Assembly: GCF_000485595.1 (NCBI RefSeq)
Contig: NW_014577476.1
Coordinates: 1-33,349, forward strand
From: Priapulus caudatus
Taxonomy: Eukaryota > Priapulida > Priapulimorpha > Priapulimorphida > Priapulidae
Direction of reading: 5' to 3'
DNA length: 33,349 nucleotides
The notes beneath the pieces were generated by a model, which made no database searches, was not told the origin of the DNA, and worked only from the letters and a program-made list of their open reading frames with translations. The position numbers and the translations under genes are program-made. This document shows, piece after piece, positions 10,625 through 19,245 of this stretch. Every line of letters begins with the position of its first letter. The stretch's first letter is position 1.

Positions 10625-10637
10625 AGGTCAAAGGTCA
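10625..10637 (+). promoter_or_regulatory. Perfect DR1 nuclear receptor motif
   Basis: AGGTCA, one A, then AGGTCA, at the end of the second unit of the same duplicate. The motif suits RXR/HNF4-type receptors, but it may simply be part of the repeated sequence. Confidence 0.38.
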
Positions 10638-10640
10638 GTG

Positions 10641-11660
10641 GGGCGACAGGGCAGATTTTAGACATTTTCTCCTGAGACTGGTCTGACGGAGCGATTGAAA
10701 ACTTTTTTGTTTCAGCGGTGACTAGCATTTTAGGTGGCTTTTATTTGGAAAGGGACGATGAAATGTCTTTCTGATGAACATGCGAGGTAAGTGTCGGATA
10801 ACTTTTGACCCTCAAGAGGAGGGATGGATTTTGTTTACTGTTGAAAGAATTTGACTCGTTCGGGTTTTGCTAGGTGAGATCCTATACATGCCTGGATGTA
10901 TGAGCGCTACAATGTCACAGTGAAAATTTCAAAAGCTAAATTATTGTTGAAGAAGGTTTTATGGTCCTTAAGTCGTCATATTCTATGGCATTCTGTACAG
11001 TCAGTGTGTTACATGTAACTTATGCCACTGCATTAACACTGCCAGTGCATGTGGTAGTGATAGTACTGTGTAGTTTTTGCCTGTGTTAATTAGTTACAGG
11101 TGGCAGCTCTCTATTTCAGCCTGTTGGCTTGCGTAGGTAAATGGATGAGTGCTTACCTATTCTGTCTTGCAAATAGTTGTTGCTACTACATATGATAGGA
11201 GCTTCCATCTTTAATCTTAAGACACTTAAACGTACGCACCATCTCGTCGCAACTTTCATAACGATCCCAACGGACATTCCTTTGAGAAGGTTCCTGATAC
11301 CATCCCTGTGCCTTCCACTGTTTCGGCGCTTATGTGAACACATTTGGGACTAACAGGGTTTACTAGAATCCCACCACTCCACCACAGAGTCACCGCAGTA
11401 GACGTTAGATGAGCGCTGTCGCTCCGCAGCACTTGTTTTATTTCTTTGGCCGTTTAGTTTAAAAACTGACCGTCCAGATAACGGCTGTACGGCCTGCCGG
11501 CTAATACACCACAGACACACTCAGGGTGCGTTGCCTCGCTAAGTAGCTGTCAACTCTTGCGGATACTTCTCCTAGTTAGACACAGAAGACTTGATTCTTG
11601 ACGTAATGCGTTGCACCCACAGTGTGGGACCAATAATATTCGGTAATAACGCAATTATTA
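10641..11660. other. No firm gene; isolated splice-like motifs
   Basis: A strong donor-like GCGAG|GTAAGT lies at about 10785, preceded by a short frame starting ATGAAATGTCTTTC. A TTACAG|GTGG acceptor-like site is at about 11100. They do not join into a convincing exon chain, so no gene is called. Confidence 0.4.
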
Positions 11661-11836
11661 TTATATATGGTGTACTGGTTTTAGATGAAGATGAAGGATC
11701 AACCGTCTAAGTGGCACAGGTTGTTCAATTTTGACATCTGTGTCTGGGACTTCGTAGCTGCCTGCTGCTGTCTGTAGCAAGTGTGAAAGTCCACTGCTTT
11801 CATAGTACTTGGTGGTAATTTCAACCAACTGGACTG
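11661..11836 (-). other. Exon-like fragment beside a MITE, unassigned
   Basis: The minus strand has an acceptor-like CTTTACAG just after the MITE, followed by about 55 open codons (for example QTAAGSYEVPDTDVKIEQ). Other frames on both strands are also open for 30-45 codons, so neither strand nor frame can be decided. The MITE end supplies the pyrimidine tract of the acceptor. I do not recognise a protein. Confidence 0.2.
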
Positions 11837-11839
11837 TAA

Positions 11840-12362
11840 AGCGGGGGACACACCATGCAAATTTATTCGCACATCCGCAGTGATTGTAAAATCGCAGCGA
11901 AATTCGCATGGTGTGTCTGCTCAAGCGCGGGTGAATTTCGCTGCGAATTTCATCCGCACCGAAATTCGCAGCGATCAAACATGTTTGATATATATTTTCG
12001 CTGCGGACGTGCGAATATAGACTGGTACCCGTCCTTTCTCACAAGCTCGATATAGGCCTATATCGAGCTGGTGAGAAGGGACGGGTACCAGTCTAGTGTG
12101 AATAATGGCCGATTGTTATAATGCAGCGAATCATTGATCAGTATGCTAATCACGTGACCACATGACTGTTGGAGCCATGGTGGAGCCGTGTGGAGCCAGT
12201 AGATCGCGTGTAGTGTGTACGCTGCGGACGTGCAAATAAATTCGCATGGTGTGTCCGGATGCTCAATTATCGCATGCGGGTGCGAATATTTTCGCTGCGA
12301 TTTTCGCTGTGGATATGATCGCCGCGGACGTGCGAATAAATTTGCATGGTGTGTCCCAGGCT
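11840..12362. mobile_element. PIF/Harbinger-type MITE, 523 bp, TAA target duplication
   Basis: The ends are inverted repeats of about 38 bp: the left reads AGCGGGGGACACACCATGC and the right, reversed, reads AGCCTGGGACACACCATGC, with both continuing AAATTTATTCGCAC. TAA flanks both sides (11837-11839 and 12363-12365). A 3-bp TWA duplication is typical of PIF/Harbinger elements. Subterminal TTCGCTGCGGACGTGCGAAT motifs recur internally. There is no transposase, so it is non-autonomous. A second element is nested at 12018-12095. Confidence 0.85.
12018..12095. mobile_element. TA-flanked palindromic mini-element, 78 bp
   Basis: Two 39-bp arms meet with no spacer at GGCC (centre 12056/12057) and differ at only two positions. 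The outer ends read TA-GACTGGTACCCGTCC on both strands. The TA on each side fits a Tc1/mariner-type target. It sits inside the 523-bp MITE and shares its terminus with elements at 320 and 12761. It would fold into a near-perfect hairpin. Confidence 0.8.
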
Positions 12363-12453
12363 TAAAACTGCACTGACACAATGAGCAAACTGACAAACAG
12401 AGAATTTCATGACAATATTAGCAGCATAACTGGATAGCATTTTTTTTAAACAG

Positions 12454-12531
12454 CAGCTGGATGATGGAAAGCCACCTCCTCTAACAACCCACTACCTTAT
12501 AGATGATACCTTCTACAGTCCACAAGATTGA
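12454..12531 (+). CDS. Candidate exon with stop, unassigned
   Basis: After a pyrimidine-rich tract ending TTTAAACAG, 25 codons (QLDDGKPPPLTTHYLIDD, then TFYSPQD) lead to a TGA. The composition is strikingly protein-like, and there is a NAGNAG tandem acceptor. No in-frame donor is convincing. It lies on the same strand as the exon pair at 15331/20811 but cannot be joined to them directly in phase. It could be an alternative last exon, a decayed exon or chance. Confidence 0.27.
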   Translation, partial: QLDDGKPPPLTTHYLIDDTFYSPQD

Positions 12532-12579
12532 TATTAAACTGAAGTGAAAGTGATTTTGCACAAGTTTAGGAGGGACTAT

Positions 12580-12936
12580 TGCTGCGTTCACACGAGGAGT
12601 TTAGTTGCGTTCACACGCTAAAATATACGCGGCTTGCTTAGCCACGGCTTGCTTAGCCGCGATTGCTCCGGCTTGCTTAGCGCGGAATCATATTCCGCGC
12701 CAACTAAGCCGCGTATATTCGGCACCACGCTGGCCGCGTATTGATTGTCGTGTGAACCTAGACTGCTACCTGTTCGCTGCACGACGTTAGGGTAGCGTGT
12801 GGAACTGTCGACCGGGTACCAGTCTATATTATACCGCGCTAGCTAAGCCTCGAATCTCGTGTGAACGCATTTTAACCGGACTTAGCACCAACTAAGTACG
12901 GTACCAGCTAAGCCGTGTATACGTGTGAACGCAGCT
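12580..12936. mobile_element. MITE with GCTGCGTTCACACG ends, 357 bp
   Basis: The left end is TGCTGCGTTCACACG and the right end reversed is AGCTGCGTTCACACG. TAT at 12577-12579 and 12937-12939 may be the 3-bp target duplication. Internally, GCGTTCACACG and GGCTTGCTTAGC motifs repeat. No coding capacity. A 64-bp TA-flanked element is nested at 12761-12824. Confidence 0.75.
12761..12824. mobile_element. Nested TA-flanked mini-element, GACTGGTACCCG family
   Basis: TA at 12759-12760 and 12825-12826 bracket ends reading GACTGCTACCTGTTC (left) and GACTGGTACCCGGTC (right, reversed). Unlike the 12018 copy it is not a full palindrome. Its right half matches the fragment at 320-366. Confidence 0.7.
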
Positions 12937-12939
12937 TAT

Positions 12940-13400
12940 ACTTCAAAGTGAATAGTTATTGCATGATGCATCTAAGTCACGGCTATGACATAGCAGGGAT
13001 TTCATACGATGTCTTCAAACTATATATGTCAGTGGTGAATATCATCTATCAGATATTAATGGATAGCATCTTCTCAGATCTATATAAGGCTATTAATATT
13101 GTAACTGTTAAATGAATCTATTGTCATAAATTAATGCAAACATTGTGTCAAATACAGAATATGATACCAAATTTCGATCAGCTTTATCATGCCAACAAAT
13201 AATCGATAAGTCGATCTGTATCATGGTCGATGGAAAGAGGGATGACACTCAGCGAAGGGAGTGTTCGACATATGTCCATAAATAAAGTAATTCACACTTT
13301 CCACACCATTGACATTGGTTCAAACCACACTATACGCAGTTGATAAAACCAGGTTGCTGGGGGTAGTACTGAACAGCTACACTATATAAATAAGATCATG
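12940..13400. other. No gene recognised
   Basis: AT-rich sequence with one 66-codon plus frame (12915-13115) that overlaps the MITE end and lacks features. Confidence 0.5.
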
Positions 13401-13408
13401 TCAGCATC

Positions 13409-13659
13409 GGTTCAAGGATAGAGAACATGGGTCCCAATAAAACCAATGTCATTTACATCAATATCAATATAATATTATATCAATATAATAGGTTAGGGTT
13501 ATGGTTAGGGTTAGGATTAGGGTTCGGGTTAGGGTTAGGCACATTGGTTTTATTGGGACCCATGTTCTCTATCCTTGGGCCGTTAGGGTTAGGATTAGGG
13601 TTCGGGTTAGGGTTAGGCACATTGGTTTTATTGGGACCCATGTTCTCTATCCTTGGGCC
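13409..13659. mobile_element. TIR element with 8-bp target duplication and TTAGGG-like core
   Basis: The 40-bp terminal inverted repeats are 13409-13448 and 13620-13659. They are identical except for two bases (GGTTC against GGCCC at the tip) and include AAGGATAGAGAACATGGGTC. TCAGCATC flanks both sides (13401-13408 and 13660-13667), an 8-bp duplication typical of hAT-like elements. The interior holds eight telomere-like hexamers (13493-13540). The final 78 bp, hexamers plus right TIR, are present twice in tandem (13504-13581 and 13582-13659). There is no transposase. Apparent frames of 86-102 codons here are translations of the repeat. Confidence 0.88.
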
Positions 13660-13689
13660 TCAGCATCTGTGTATCTACTACATGTGAAA

Positions 13690-13900
13690 TTAGTAGCTGG
13701 AGAATTAAAATGTCAGCGTCATTTAGCCAGTCTGAGAGCCGTATCTGTGCTCCCGAAATATCTTCTACTTCTACTTCTACTTCTATACTGGACAGTCCGT
13801 AAGGAATAAACGTCCAGGGAGTGCGCGAAGAACTCCAGGTGCACGTGAGAGATTTGCATAGAATATTTTTAAAATATAGACAGTAATGTGTTCCAGAGAT
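13690..13900. other. Exon-like sequence of undecided strand
   Basis: The plus strand has a short Ser/Thr-rich frame beginning MSASFSQSESR at 13709, with a GTAAGG donor-like site at about 13799. The minus strand has a long frame through the same bases. Neither has a convincing acceptor, and a TTCTAC trinucleotide-like run contributes to both frames. Confidence 0.2.
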
Positions 13901-14291
13901 CGAGGCTTCTCTGGGCCAGGCACTCATTACTGAGTGCGACTAGCATACGGCAATAGGCTGTTGCGAGCTGTTGTAGTTGCCCAGCCGGATACGTATCGCG
14001 TACATTTCTGAGGCAAAAGTTGATATTTCATTGTTAATTCTGACTCGTTTAAATATGTATAGCAACACTAAGCACCATTTTCAACTTCATTGTGCTTTTC
14101 AACGTTTGTTTGTAATCTACTTATCATTGTAATATTTGTTTTATGATTTTAAGCAATGTGTATTTATTTTTTAGAATGTTACAATACCATTTATATTCAG
14201 AATACCAGCTATCTTTATTGTCTATTATATTATCTATGTCTATATGTCTATCTATTGTCTATGTATATTATCTTTATCTTTTCTGTGTGTT

Positions 14292-14433
14292 NNNNNNNNN
14301 NNNNNNNNNNNNNNNNNNNNNNNNNNNNNNNNNNNNNNNNNNNNNNNNNNNNNNNNNNNNNNNNNNNNNNNNNNNNNNNNNNNNNNNNNNNNNNNNNNNN
14401 NNNNNNNNNNNNNNNNNNNNNNNNNNNNNNNNN
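14292..14433. other. Assembly gap (142 N)
   Basis: A run of N lies between a TCTAT-rich tract and a TA dinucleotide tract (14434-14466). The gap is probably a collapsed microsatellite. All frames crossing it are artefacts. Confidence 0.98.

Positions 14434-14467
<34 letters not shown>
14434..14467. repeat. (TA)n microsatellite
   Basis: A pure TA tract abuts the gap. Confidence 0.95.
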
Positions 14468-14470
<3 letters not shown>

Positions 14471-14486
14471 TGTGAGCAAATCAATA

Positions 14487-15095
14487 AGCCAGTTTGTAGT
14501 TAGCCAAGGGGTTGTGTGGCGTCACAGGTCACCGGGTCATTTGTCACAAAAATCGATGGAATCTCGAGTGCGACGTGCGCTCTCGGTTCAGTACGTATAT
14601 ATGTACATGTATATATTCTGTGTACGTGTACACGCACGCACACGCGCACACGTGTATGTGCACGCACGCACGCATGCACGCACGTGCACGCGCGCACGCA
14701 CGAGTACGTGCACACGCGTGCACGTGTACGTGCGTGCGCACGCACGCCCGCACATGTACGCACGCGCACGCATGCACGTGTACGTGCACACGAACGCACG
14801 CACGCATGTGTACATGCACACGCACGCACGCCCGCACGTGTACGTGCACATGCACGCACGCACGCTCACACGCACGCACGCACGCACGCACGTGTACGTT
14901 CACACGCATGCACGAACGTGTACGTGCGCACGCACGCACGCACGCACACGCGAAGACTGTAGCATTACAACGACACAGATGCATGCGTATGTGTACTGTA
15001 CGGTCGAAATACGCCATATTTTGTCACAAATGACCTGACCCGGAAGAATTTGTGGCTAAGTTCGCGCATGCGCAGACTGTAACTACGAACTGGCT
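14487..15095. mobile_element. TA-flanked MITE, 609 bp, with CACG-repeat core
   Basis: The ends are inverted: left AGCCAGTTTGTAGTTA and right, reversed, AGCCAGTTCGTAGTTA, with TA outside each (14485-14486 and 15096-15097). A second inner inverted pair, TCATTTGTCACAAAA at about 14538 and TTTTGTCACAAATGA at about 15018, supports one element. The core is a long alternating purine-pyrimidine microsatellite. No transposase. The four to six overlapping frames of 74-188 codons here are repeat translations. Confidence 0.82.
14621..14952. repeat. ACGC/ACGTGT microsatellite core
   Basis: Over 300 bp of ACGC, GTGC and ACGTGTACGTGC-type words in which purines and pyrimidines strictly alternate over long stretches, a sequence type known to favour Z-DNA. 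Confidence 0.9.
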
Positions 15096-15330
15096 TATTC
15101 TAACTTATTTTCCTAATCCATTTGTTAAATCTAATGTTGTTATCCTATCCCGTCATTTTAGCGCTAGAAATTGACTAGTGCTTGGCTATGCAGTCTATTT
15201 TACAGATGATTATAACATTTCACAAATAATACATGCGTTGTCCATTCATCTAAATAAATCTGCTGTATGCTTGACTGTGTAATAGTAATTAATGAACTGG
15301 ACATTCAATATTAAACTTGATGTGCTTCAG

Positions 15331-15432
15331 GTCGATTGCAAAATAAGGAGAACACATTGCGAGAATATGAAGCTAAGCAGAAGGTGATCCGGGATGCAAG
15401 ACTGGCACAAGAGAAATCACGTCTAACACGAG
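15331..15432 (+). CDS. Penultimate exon of an unrecognised coiled-coil-like protein
   Basis: TGTGCTTCAG precedes the exon and GTAACA follows it. The only open frame starts with two bases of a split codon and gives 33 residues rich in Glu, Lys, Arg and Gln (RLQNKENTLREYEAKQ...), ending with one G of the next codon. That phase joins exactly to 20811. The composition suggests a charged helix or coiled coil. I do not recognise the family, and upstream exons were not found with confidence. The following intron, 15433-20810, is 5.4 kb and full of transposons. Confidence 0.72.
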
Positions 15433-15926
15433 GTAACATGCTATTCTGTATGACACACTGTTTTTTGCACACAGTATATTCAGTGTTAGAAATTGGAAAA
15501 TGGCCTGATCACCCTGATAGTAGGAACCAGGAACCCTTTGTTCAATGATCCCATCGGTGATGTAAAACTCATGATTCTCACCTCAACGTGCCAATCTTTG
15601 TAGGAGTAAGGTTGGAATAATTGATGTCTGACTCTCTAAACTTGAAGTGAAGTGGTTTATTGTAGTACAGAGCCTACCACAGGGGAAAACTAGGCATTCA
15701 TTGCTAACACCTTTCATTATCTTTGGTGTACACCTGAATGGTTTTTCATTTGATGTAAAAAAAAATTGTCTCTAATTTTCCCAGTTATTTAGACTTTACT
15801 AGGCTAGGTATTTGTAAGCTGTACAAAAGTTAAAATTGTATAAGGGTGATATAAGTGGTTACTTTATGTCTAATCATGACGTTTAATATTCCATCCGGTT
15901 GAAAACTGAATGTATATATATATATA
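15433..15926 (+). other. 5' part of the last intron, no feature
   Basis: Plain intronic sequence with one poly-A run near 15758 and a short TA tract at 15911-15927. No gene or element is recognised before the left inverted arm. Confidence 0.5.
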
Positions 15927-16217
15927 TCAGGAGTTAATAATGACAAAGGAGTTTGACTCGTATTTAGTACTGATTTCACTACATTTTTGTCGTACAAGTT
16001 CGATGTGAATAAAAATACAAATGTATACAAACATGAGCTTGTTTTTGTTCACTGGTCCTTATTCTATCTTCCGGTAGTATTACAAACCGCGTAGCTACCT
16101 TCGTTTTGACATAAATCGTACTTTTGCACGACATGGTTTTCACGTTATTTACCGTCGTGTGGCGTAGCCAAGCGGTAAATTTGCATACACAGCAACTGGA
16201 AGGAGGCGCGGCAGGGA
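15927..16217 (+). repeat. Left arm of a roughly 290-bp long inverted repeat
   Basis: It begins TCAGGAGTTAATAATGAC next to a TA tract and ends GAGGCGCGGCAGGGA. The same sequence, at roughly 90 percent identity by eye, is present inverted at 20725-20507 plus 19245-19193, where a Harbinger copy interrupts it. It is likely the terminal inverted repeat of a larger element or an inverted pair of MITEs. Apparent 81-87 codon frames in the two arms are similar only because the arms are copies. Confidence 0.8.
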
Positions 16218-16467
16218 TCGCCTCAGGCAGCGCCAGCGTCAACTGTATGCGGGCTATAGATACTAGAGCTAACGGTTGCTATGCAAAACACATGTGAAAA
16301 GCTACAATCGGCTGGAGTGTCAATTTACTCGATAAAATTCATACACATCATTCCTCTGCAGGTGAAGTAGTTCAGATATTTTACCAGCGCAGCGTTTATT
16401 AAAAAGAAAAACTGCTGGATTCAACCATAGAAGCAAGGTACCCCTAACAGCTCAGGGAAGTTATATA

Positions 16468-17427
16468 GCTCCCAGTTCCCAGTTCCTTATTCGAATAAGG
16501 AACTAGTAATTAGGCAAAGCAGTTACCAGTTCCCAGTTCCTTATTCGAATAAGGAACTGGGAAGTGGGAACTGGTAAATGCTTTGCCTGGGAACTGGGAG
16601 CTAACTTCACTGAGCTTCTTATTTGGCCCTTTACAAGGTCCTAAAAGTCATTCAAAGCCAAAATTAACCCTTTGTCGCCCAGTTACCAGTTTGCCACCCA
16701 GCTACTTATTCAGTTACCAGTTCGAAACCTAGTTACATATTCGCCTATGCCGTTAAATGATCTTATTTGGCCCGTTACAAGGTCCTATAAAAGTCATTCA
16801 GAGCCCAAATTAACCCTTTGTCGCCCAGTTACCAGTTCGCCACCCAGCTACTTATTCAGTTACCAGTTCGAAACCTAGTTACTTATTCGCTATAGGCCTT
16901 TAAATGATCTTATTTGGCCCTTTACAAGGTCCCAAGGCCTAAAGCTACCCGCACACCACACTTTATGGCTGAGACATCAAACATTCTTTGCTATTCTGAG
17001 GCTATCGGTAATTTCGGCCTACATTACGACTGTGCAACAGGTCATGCCTGATCCGGAAAATCAATAAACGGGTCTTGGAGCATCAAACAGAAATGATTTT
17101 CGCGATCATGCCAAGTTGCAAAGTCGTAAACGCCAATTCTGAATAACCTTTAGGTAATTGTAAAGAGCCAAATAAGATCATTTAATGGCATATAGGCGAA
17201 TAAGTAACTAGGTTTCGAACTGGTAACTGAATAAGTAGCTGGGTATCGAACTGGTAACTGATTAAATAAATGTGTGCCAAAGGGTTAATTTAGCCGAATA
17301 AGTATCTAGTAACTATTTTGCCTAGTTACCAGTTCCAAATTCAATGTTGCATTTCGAACTGGGAACTGGTAACTGCTTTGCCTAGTTACTAGTTCCTTAT
17401 TCGAATAAGGAACTGGGAACTGGGAGC
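16468..17427. mobile_element. Foldback element with CAGTTCC palindromes, about 960 bp
   Basis: The ends are inverted: GCTCCCAGTTCCCAGTTCC at the left and the same reversed at 17427, each continuing into TTATTCGAATAAGGAACTAG and a GGCAAAGCAGTTACC block. TA lies outside both ends. The palindrome CAGTTCCTTATTCGAATAAG occurs in full or nearly so three times. The left part also closes on itself at about 16602. Two tandem units of about 145 bp (starting at 16621 and 16765, with a third start at 16912) lie inside, and an inverted copy follows at 17150-17290. No coding. Confidence 0.75.
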
Positions 17428-17523
17428 TAACTTGACCTGACCCCATTCTAACTATAGTTTAAATGTAAAATAGTTTTAATTTTTAAACCCATCATGGGCA
17501 CAATGAAACTTAATTTCTAATAC

Positions 17524-19146
17524 CCCAGTCACACCAGGGCCGCCGATCTCACTAGCGCGCGTACTACGCTCTAAGAGCGTGGTGAAACGTGTAGAACGCA
17601 GTGTGGACGTATATGGACGTACTGCGATCGTGATCCGTGCGCGGTGCAGTCAGCATGAGCGTGGAGAGCGTGGCCAAACTTTGAACATGTTCAAAATAAT
17701 CGTGGTGCGCGCGTGGCGGAAATACGACGCCGTGCGGGCGTATTAGAGACGTGGAAGGCGTAGTACCCACGTAACTCGAGCATAGTACGAACTTAATGGT
17801 CGTATCGCAAGCGTGTCGGTGTGCGTGAAATTGTCGCCCTGTTCTCAGCACGATGTCAATACGTTTTCATACGTTTTAATTTAGGGTGCTACCCTGGCCA
17901 GCCACCAGTTCAGTGTCCCTATGGATAAGGCAACACTACTCCATGCCATGTTCTCGTAGAAGAACTCGAACTACTTGATTGCCAAGCCCTCATCAGGCTG
18001 AGGAGGACGAGGAGGAGAAATAGAAGACAACAAAGAATCTTCTGGCGTGTGCGTCCGCGCTTTCGGTAGGAAGACGACCTCTATGGTCACTATGATCGCC
18101 TCATGCCTGAGCTCCGCATGAAAGATCAAGCATCTTTCTTCAACTTCCTGAGGATGGCCTCCGGAGATGTTCGATGAACTGCTTGTCAGAATTGGCGAAA
18201 TCCAGAAGCAGGACACCCGATACGAAAAAGCACTGAACCAGGACTGATACTGGCAATCACCATAAGGCATCTTGCATCGGGTGATAAATATCCTTACTTC
18301 GTGTAGACTTCAGGTGGCCCGCACACCATATCGCTGTTGGTTCCAGAGGTGTGCCAGGCTATTGTAGAAGAACACAAAGAGGAGGCCATTTCGTGTCCTA
18401 CGATGCCAGAAGATGGCATGCCATTGCCGAAGATTTCCGGAAAAAATGGAATGTGCCCCATGCCTGCGGTGCATCGACGGAAAACATGTGGCCATCAGAT
18501 GGCCACGGAACTCTGGCTCATTGTCATTACCTATAAGGCTTCTTTTCCGTGGTGCTTATGGCTTTGTGGATGCCGACTACAAGTTTGTGGGATAGACTCT
18601 TTGGGTCTTTGCTCGGCCTTTCCCCTTCCACGGCCTCTCCCTTGTCTTTTGGCCGGCATAGTTGTGTCCGTAGAAAATATCTTGTTGATGTAATAATCTT
18701 GATTTAGTTGATAATGTTGATCTTAATAATTATCTGATGTTAATTTGACAGCACGGCAGAATGATGATGATGTATAGACGAGGCCGGCGGTATTTTTATG
18801 ATCGTTGCCAGCGCAGTCGCGCGCGTGATTGGCGCGCAGTTGAGGCGCGGTGAGCGTTGCTAAGGCACAGTGCAAGCGTCGTTCGAACGCAACACGATCT
18901 GATTGGTCGCAATAATGACGCAGAACGCAGTGCAAGCGTGATGCGGGCGTGGTGAAAGCTTGTTGAGCGCAATGAGATCGGGGTAAAGACGCACTTAGGT
19001 CGTAGTAATAGACGTAGTTAGATCGTAGTATCGGCGCGGGCCCGCTGGGGCCCAATTGGCCACGCTCTCAACCACGCCACCACGCTCGGGCAATTTTTTT
19101 AGGACGGGACGATCGTCATGAGCGTAGCTCTGGTGTGACTGGGCCC
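17524..19146 (+). mobile_element. Degenerate PIF/Harbinger DNA transposon
   Basis: The ends carry CCCAGTCACACCAG (left, 17524) and its reverse complement (right, ending at about 19143). Subterminal regions are rich in GCGTGG and ACGTA words, as in the second copy at 19246-20483. The interior carries a broken transposase (17921-18690). The exact target duplication is not clear. Confidence 0.82.
17921..18690 (+). pseudogene. PIF/Harbinger (HARBI1-like) transposase relic
   Basis: The start ATGGATAAGGCAACACTACT is followed by fragments in all three plus frames that read like HARBI1-family nuclease: LYGHYDRLMPELRMKDQASF, then EMFDELLVRIG-like and ITIRHLASGDKYPY-like segments, LVPEVCQAIVEEHKEE, WHAIAEDFRKKWNVPHACGA, DGKHVAIR, and VDADYKFVG. 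At least five frameshifts or stops interrupt it. The second half of the DDE catalytic domain is missing or unrecognisable after about 18600, so it cannot encode an active enzyme. Family assignment is from remembered conserved motifs. Confidence 0.8.
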
Positions 19147-19192
19147 TAGACCAGCGCATTTTCTGCACTCGGCTAGACTATACGGCCTAAAT

Positions 19193-19245
19193 TCCCTGCC
19201 GCGCCTCCTTCCAGTTGCTGTGTATGCGAATTTACTGCTTGGTAC
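19193..19245 (-). repeat. Right inverted arm, inner piece
   Basis: The reverse complement matches 16217-16170, including CAACTGGAAGGAGGCGCGGC. It is separated from the remainder of the arm (20507-20725) by the inserted Harbinger derivative. Confidence 0.8.

Larger units (their letters stand above)
10255..10640 (+). repeat. Diverged tandem duplicate, each copy ending in a DR1 motif
   Basis: Two units can be aligned. The first, to about 10460, contains GGCAGCAAATCTAACCGGCT, CATGCGATAT and GGGTCAAAGGTCA. The second, about 10505-10640, contains TGGCAAAATCTAAAACGGCT, GCGTGATAT and AGGTCAAAGGTCA. A long poly-G run (10370-10408) interrupts the first unit. Confidence 0.6.

Noticed and set aside
13310-13330. 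GGTTCAAACC resembling a tRNA B box
   Set aside because: No A box at the required distance and no cloverleaf could be drawn.
13427-13809. Leu/Gly/Val-rich frames of 86-102 codons
   Set aside because: They are translations of the telomere-like hexamers and duplicated TIR of the 13409-13659 element.
14143-14503. Frames crossing the N gap
   Set aside because: They exist only because N codons are not counted as stops.
14472-15038. Frames up to 188 codons on both strands through the ACGC repeat
   Set aside because: All are translations of an alternating microsatellite inside a MITE. They are open in several frames at once and of monotonous composition.
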